Shown one piece after another: positions 4,594 through 8,176 of a stretch of DNA of 8,176 bases (within the stretch, counting starts at the first letter, position 1; each line of letters opens with the position of its first letter). A model generated the notes under the pieces. That model had not been told where the DNA came from. It saw nothing but the letters and a program-made list of their open reading frames with translations, and did no database searches. The position numbers and the translations under genes were made by a program. Where the stretch lies: assembly GCA_031367435.1 (NCBI GenBank), contig JANLPV010000168.1:1-8176 (forward strand), written 5' to 3'. The stretch comes from WLMZ01 sp031367435. GTDB lineage: Bacteria > Actinomycetota > Acidimicrobiia > Acidimicrobiales > Ilumatobacteraceae.

Positions 4594-6126
4594 ATGAAAT
4601 CGCTTTCACGACGTGAGTTGTTGGCGACGGGCGGCGGAGTATTACTGCTTGGCGCGTGCGGCTCGAAGGCGACCTCGTCGATTGGTGGTGTCGCCGTCGG
4701 CCCGACCGATCCGGCGATCGAACGCCGTGACGCGTTGCGTCGCAAGGCCGACGCCGCGACGGTGACAACGATGGTGACCGCAGCACCGGCGACGGTGTTG
4801 ATTGGAGGTCGCGAGGTATCCACTTGGGCGTTCGGCGAACGCCCAAGTGCCGGGGGGATCCGGGCCAAGGTCGGAGACCTCATCGAGGCGACGTTCGTCA
4901 ACCAACTACCGGTGGCGAACACGATGCATTGGCACGGCATTGCGTTGCGCAACGATATGGATGGTGTGCATGATCTCACCCAGGCGCCGGTTGAAACGGG
5001 TGCTCAGTTCACGTACCGCTTCACGGTGCCCGATGCTGGCACCTTCTGGTTTCATCCGCATATGGGTCTCGAGCTCGACAAGGGTCTATATGCCCCGTTG
5101 ATCGTGGAGGACCCGAACGACCCAGTCGCGTTCGATGCCGACGTGACATTGATGTTGGACGACTGGTTGGACGGCTACGGCCGCACCCAGGAACAGGTCT
5201 TGGCAGAGTTGAAGTCGACCGGCGGGCACTCGGGCCACATGGGCGGCGACCCGTCGAACAGCGGCATGGGTGGAATGGGCGGTATGGGTGGTATGACTTC
5301 GTCGTCGGGTGGAATGGGTTCGATGATGGATGGGCTCACCGGTGACGTGACCTATCCGTTGCATCTGATCAATGGTCGCGCCCCAACCGAACGGGAAACA
5401 GTGAAGACGATCCCTGGGCAGCGGGTGCGGTTACGGTTGATCAACGCGGGATCCGACACCGCGTATCGGGTTGCTGTTGGTGGGCATCGAATGACGGTGA
5501 CCCATGCTGACGGGTTCCCGGTCGTCCCGGTAGAGGTCGACAACGTCGTTTTGGGAATGGGCGAGCGTTACGACGTGATCGTCGTCGCCCAATCTGGTGC
5601 GTTCCCGATCGTCGCAGCGCCGGAAGGCAAAACGGACCCGGCGGCTGAAGCGGTGCTGTCGACGAGCAACTCGGCGGCTGTCCCGGCGATCGGGACGAAA
5701 CCGTCCGAACTCTCGGGACGCACGCTCGTCTATGCCGACCTCGTCGCTGCCGACGCTGTCCGGTTGGCTGCAAAAAGGCCAGACCGGTCCGAGACGATCG
5801 CGCTCACCGCGAACCCTTCGGGTTACGTGCATGGCATCAACGCCAAGAGCTACCCCGACAGCGCACCGGTCGTTGTGCGCGAGGGCGAACGACTCAGGTT
5901 GAGAATTGTCAACAACACGATGATGTTCCACCCGATCCATTTGCACGGCCACACGTTCCAGATGGTCGGCGATGGGAACGCGCGTAAGGACACTGTGAAC
6001 GTGTTGCCGATGTCCTCTGTGGAGGTGGACATCGCTGCCGACAACCCCGGACAGTGGATGCTGCACTGTCACAATACGTATCACTTCGAGATGGGCATGG
6101 CGACCGTGCTCTCCTACCGTGGCTGA
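4594..6126 (+). CDS. Multicopper oxidase, MmcO-like, Tat-exported lipoprotein with Met-rich insert
   Basis: This encodes a 510-residue three-domain laccase-type oxidase. All copper motifs are present: MHWHG (111-115), FWFHPHMG (151-158), HPIHLHGHTF (446-455) and HCHNTYHFEMGM (491-502). The last supplies the type 1 Cys492, His497 and probable axial Met502. The N-terminus has a twin-arginine signal, SRRELL (5-10), and a lipobox LLGAC ending at Cys22, so it should be a Tat-exported, membrane-anchored lipoprotein. Residues 212-245 form a Gly/Met/His-rich insert with eight Met, likely a Cu(I) site as in CueO-type cuprous oxidases. Length and motifs, including HWHGIALRNDMDG, closely match mycobacterial MmcO as I remember it. 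Expected role: oxidation of Cu(I) to Cu(II) outside the membrane with O2 reduced to water. The ATG at 4594 is supported by AAGGA seven bases upstream. The frame extends to 4423 but without signal logic. A 45-base gap leads to the response regulator, so co-transcription is likely. A 29-bp palindrome lies in codons 77-86. Confidence 0.95.
   Translation: MKSLSRRELLATGGGVLLLGACGSKATSSIGGVAVGPTDPAIERRDALRRKADAATVTTMVTAAPATVLIGGREVSTWAFGERPSAGGIRAKVGDLIEATFVNQLPVANTMHWHGIALRNDMDGVHDLTQAPVETGAQFTYRFTVPDAGTFWFHPHMGLELDKGLYAPLIVEDPNDPVAFDADVTLMLDDWLDGYGRTQEQVLAELKSTGGHSGHMGGDPSNSGMGGMGGMGGMTSSSGGMGSMMDGLTGDVTYPLHLINGRAPTERETVKTIPGQRVRLRLINAGSDTAYRVAVGGHRMTVTHADGFPVVPVEVDNVVLGMGERYDVIVVAQSGAFPIVAAPEGKTDPAAEAVLSTSNSAAVPAIGTKPSELSGRTLVYADLVAADAVRLAAKRPDRSETIALTANPSGYVHGINAKSYPDSAPVVVREGERLRLRIVNNTMMFHPIHLHGHTFQMVGDGNARKDTVNVLPMSSVEVDIAADNPGQWMLHCHNTYHFEMGMATVLSYRG
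4821..4849. repeat. 29-bp perfect palindrome inside the multicopper oxidase gene
   Basis: The arms CACTTGGGCGTTCG (4821-4834) and CGAACGCCCAAGTG (4836-4849) are exact reverse complements around one central G. It encodes the STWAFGERPS segment of the first cupredoxin domain. It is far longer than expected by chance for a coding region and could form a cruciform or a strong mRNA hairpin. Confidence 0.92.
5217..5331 (+). repeat. Met/Gly-rich coding repeat in the oxidase gene
   Basis: The segment encodes residues of about 209-246. It contains repeated ATGGG(T/C)GG-type units giving MGGMGGMGGM and GGMGSMM, plus two histidines at the beginning. The repeat is in frame and is likely a copper-binding loop that can change in length by slippage. 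Confidence 0.75.
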
Positions 6127-6171
6127 GTACCGGCGCTACCGTCGATAAGTGAACGACCGATTGGAGAGAGC

Positions 6172-6867
6172 GTGGCGCTGATATTGGTGGTTGACGACGA
6201 GGTACGTATCCGCGACCTCGTGCGCCGCTACCTCGAGCACGACGGGCACCAGGTGGTGACCGCAGGCAGCGGAGCTGAGGCGCTCGAGGTCTCTCGTCGT
6301 ACCAGCGTCGATCTGATCGTGTTGGACCTCCGCCTGCCTGACGTCCCCGGTGAGCAAGTCGCTGCCGAGATTCGCCGCAACTGTGACGTGCCGATCCTGA
6401 TGCTCACTGCCAAGGTCGACGAACGCGACCGTATCCACGGACTCGAGATGGGTGCGGACGACTACGTGACCAAACCGTTCAGTCCACGCGAACTCGTGCT
6501 ACGCATCAACGCAATTCTTCGCCGCGGCCGAACGTCCACCACTGTCGAACCGATCGTGTCGTTCGGTGGTGGTGTGCTGCAGATCGACGAAGGCACGCGA
6601 CGAGTCACCGTCAACGGCGAGGTCGTCGAGCTGACCCCAACCGAGTGGGGGGTGTTGCTGTCGCTTGCGGCGCAACCGGGTCGGGTGAGCTCGCGCTACG
6701 AACTCATCAACCGTGTGCGCGGCTACGAGTTCGACGGTTACGAGCGGACCGTGGATTCGCATGTCAAGAATTTGCGCCGCAAGATCGAACCCGACGCGTC
6801 ACATCCCATGATCGTGCAAACCGTCACGGGTGTCGGCTACCGACTGGGACTCGCCCGTGACCGCTGA
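6172..6867 (+). CDS. OmpR/PhoB-family response regulator
   Basis: This 231-residue protein has an N-terminal receiver domain (about 2-115) and a C-terminal winged-helix DNA-binding domain (about 128-228). Receiver residues are complete: acidic pair D8/D9 in VVDDE, phospho-acceptor D52 in LDLRLPD, T79 in LMLTAK and K101 in TKPFSP. The effector domain shows VELTPTEWGVL (152-162), ERTVDSHVKNLRRKI (191-205) and TVTGVGYRL (218-226), the typical OmpR-like recognition helix and wing. The start is GTG, with GGAG five bases upstream. It lies 45 bases after the oxidase with no terminator seen, and its end overlaps the histidine kinase by 11 bases, so translational coupling is likely. By position it may control the oxidase and SHOCT genes in answer to copper or envelope stress, comparable to CusR/CopR. 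That target is inference. Confidence 0.95.
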   Translation: MALILVVDDEVRIRDLVRRYLEHDGHQVVTAGSGAEALEVSRRTSVDLIVLDLRLPDVPGEQVAAEIRRNCDVPILMLTAKVDERDRIHGLEMGADDYVTKPFSPRELVLRINAILRRGRTSTTVEPIVSFGGGVLQIDEGTRRVTVNGEVVELTPTEWGVLLSLAAQPGRVSSRYELINRVRGYEFDGYERTVDSHVKNLRRKIEPDASHPMIVQTVTGVGYRLGLARDR

Positions 6868-8176
6868 CCGCCACTGGGTCCGCAGCCCCCTCGGCACACG
6901 CCTCGTTGCCGGCTTCGTCGCCGTCGCCGTCGCTGCCGTGTTCGTGGTCGCAGGGCTTACCCTGTGGCGCACGAAACACTCGGTCGGGCAGTTGGCACGA
7001 GAACGTCAACAAGCAACTGCAGAAGCGATTGCCGGCACCCTCGGTCTCGCGTACCAGCAAAGCCGCGGCTGGGAATCTTTCGATGCCCACCCGGCAATGA
7101 TGCTCGCCATCCAAGCAGGCGCGTCGCTGAACGTGCTCGACGCCGACGGTCGCACCATCGAGCTACGCAACTCGATGGACAACATGGCGCCAATGGCGGT
7201 CGACGCCCATGGGCCGACGCGCACTTCGCCGATCACCGTCAACGGACAACAGGTCGGCACCGCAAGGGTGCGGTTCGTGTCGGGCGAACTCGCTCAGGCC
7301 GAGATGCACGTCCGCGACGCACTCAGCGGCACGGTCCTGATCGGCTCGCTGGCCGCCGCGCTCGTTGCGCTCCTGGTCGCGATACCAGTCGCACGACTGA
7401 TCATTCGACCGTTACGACGCGTCACCGACGCAGCCCGACGCCTCGGCGAAGGCGACGCCACCGCTCGCGCCGAAGGCCATGACGCACCCGGAGAGATCGG
7501 CACCCTCAACCGCACCTTCGACACCATGGCCACCCGCCTGCAAGCCAACGAAGTCGCCCGCCGAAACCTCGCCGCCGACATGGCCCACGAACTCCGCACC
7601 CCACTCACCCTGCTCCAAGGCGGCTGCGAGGAAATCATCGACGGCATCAGTGAACCAACCATGGAACACTTCGTCCAAATGCACGACGACGTACTGCGAC
7701 TCCGACGCCTCGTCGACGATCTCGGCACTCTGGCCGCGGCCGACTCAGCCCTGGCCGGGCCCGACTTGAGCACGCAGCGTTGCGATCTCGCCGACATCGC
7801 CGCCTACGCTGCCGACGCACTGCGACCCCTCATCGACGCGCACCAGCACCAACTACTCCGGCACCTCGAACCGGCGATCGTCTTCGGCGACCCAACCAGA
7901 CTTGGCCAGATCGTCACCAACCTGCTCACCAACGCGATCAAGTTCACCCCAGCGGGCGGCATCATCGAACTCACCGTGCACCAGGACGCAACGAGCCATC
8001 TCACATCCCTCACCGTCAGCGACAACGGTCCCGGCATCGCCGTCGAAGACCGCAAACAAGTCTTTGAACGCTTCTACCGCAGCGAAACGACCCGACCTAT
8101 CGCTGGCAGCGGTATCGGTCTCGCCGTCGTCGACCAACTCGTCAGAGCGCACGGCGGATCGGTGAACATCGCCGAA
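6857..8176 (+). CDS. Sensor histidine kinase (3' truncated by window end)
   Basis: The frame is open from the GTG at 6857 to the last base, giving 440 residues with the C-terminal end missing. TM1 is about 16-37, and an extracytoplasmic sensor (about 38-156) follows. TM2 is about 157-180, with HAMP about 178-230. The dimerisation H-box is AADMAHELRTPL (239-250, phospho-His244). The ATP-binding domain has an N-box NLLTNAIKFTP (355-365), G1 DNGPGI (389-394), F-box VFERFYR (402-408) and G2 GSGIGLAV (417-424). Only a short end should be missing. The start overlaps the regulator stop by 11 bases. An in-frame GTG at 6830 is an alternative but has no better ribosome site. The sensor holds SMDNMAPM with Met107, 110 and 113, a possible Cu(I) ligand set, which is speculative. 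It should phosphorylate the upstream regulator. The ligand is not proven. Confidence 0.93.
   Translation, partial: MTADRHWVRSPLGTRLVAGFVAVAVAAVFVVAGLTLWRTKHSVGQLARERQQATAEAIAGTLGLAYQQSRGWESFDAHPAMMLAIQAGASLNVLDADGRTIELRNSMDNMAPMAVDAHGPTRTSPITVNGQQVGTARVRFVSGELAQAEMHVRDALSGTVLIGSLAAALVALLVAIPVARLIIRPLRRVTDAARRLGEGDATARAEGHDAPGEIGTLNRTFDTMATRLQANEVARRNLAADMAHELRTPLTLLQGGCEEIIDGISEPTMEHFVQMHDDVLRLRRLVDDLGTLAAADSALAGPDLSTQRCDLADIAAYAADALRPLIDAHQHQLLRHLEPAIVFGDPTRLGQIVTNLLTNAIKFTPAGGIIELTVHQDATSHLTSLTVSDNGPGIAVEDRKQVFERFYRSETTRPIAGSGIGLAVVDQLVRAHGGSVNIAE

Noticed and set aside
4095..4979. 294-residue minus-strand frame
   Set aside because: It runs antisense through the oxidase start and across the SHOCT gene. 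It has low-complexity Ser/Arg/Pro composition, no recognisable domain and no ribosome site.
5431..6084. 217-residue minus-strand frame in the oxidase gene
   Set aside because: It is antisense to the well-conserved oxidase copper motifs and has His/Arg/Val-rich shadow composition.

Overview
The window is high-GC DNA with GTG/ATG starts, clear Shine-Dalgarno sequences and tightly packed genes. It most resembles a chromosome of an actinobacterium. An Acidimicrobiia-like lineage is my guess, because several proteins look like actinobacterial families (an MmcO-type multicopper oxidase, an MmpL-type transporter, a TPMT-like methyltransferase). Taxonomy cannot be proved from this sequence alone.

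Layout. The left edge (1-567, + strand) holds the 3' part of a pyridoxamine-5'-phosphate-oxidase-fold protein. It converges on a leftward cluster across a 152-base gap that contains a 12-bp inverted repeat. The leftward cluster reads, in order of transcription: a small SHOCT-domain membrane protein (4408-4130), an MMPL/RND-type transporter (3897-1723), a DUF2892 small membrane protein (1662-1417) and a class I SAM-dependent methyltransferase (1331-720). Between the SHOCT gene and the transporter lies a striking dyad at 3931-3962. Its core, ATACCCC-CA-GGGGTAT, looks like a CsoR-family operator, and it overlaps a candidate -10 box for the transporter operon. Divergent from the SHOCT gene is a rightward cluster: a Tat/lipoprotein multicopper oxidase with a methionine-rich insert (4594-6126), an OmpR/PhoB-type response regulator (6172-6867) and an overlapping sensor histidine kinase (6857 to the window end, 3' end missing).

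How they may work together. The oxidase, the SHOCT protein, the CsoR-type operator and the two-component pair suggest a copper (Cu(I)) tolerance locus at the cell envelope. In this reading the oxidase detoxifies Cu(I) outside the membrane, the two-component system senses the envelope stress, and a cytoplasmic CsoR-family repressor encoded elsewhere controls the transporter operon. Because DUF2892 proteins also travel with persulfide (CstR/rhodanese) systems, a sulfur-stress role for the leftward operon is a real alternative.

The most unusual structural signals are long perfect inverted repeats inside coding sequence. One is a 29-bp palindrome with 14-bp arms in the oxidase gene, at the place where relatives carry a PGP motif. 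The others are a 15-bp-arm hairpin and a 10-bp-arm palindrome in the methyltransferase gene. I saw no tRNA, rRNA, CRISPR array, transposase or phage gene.
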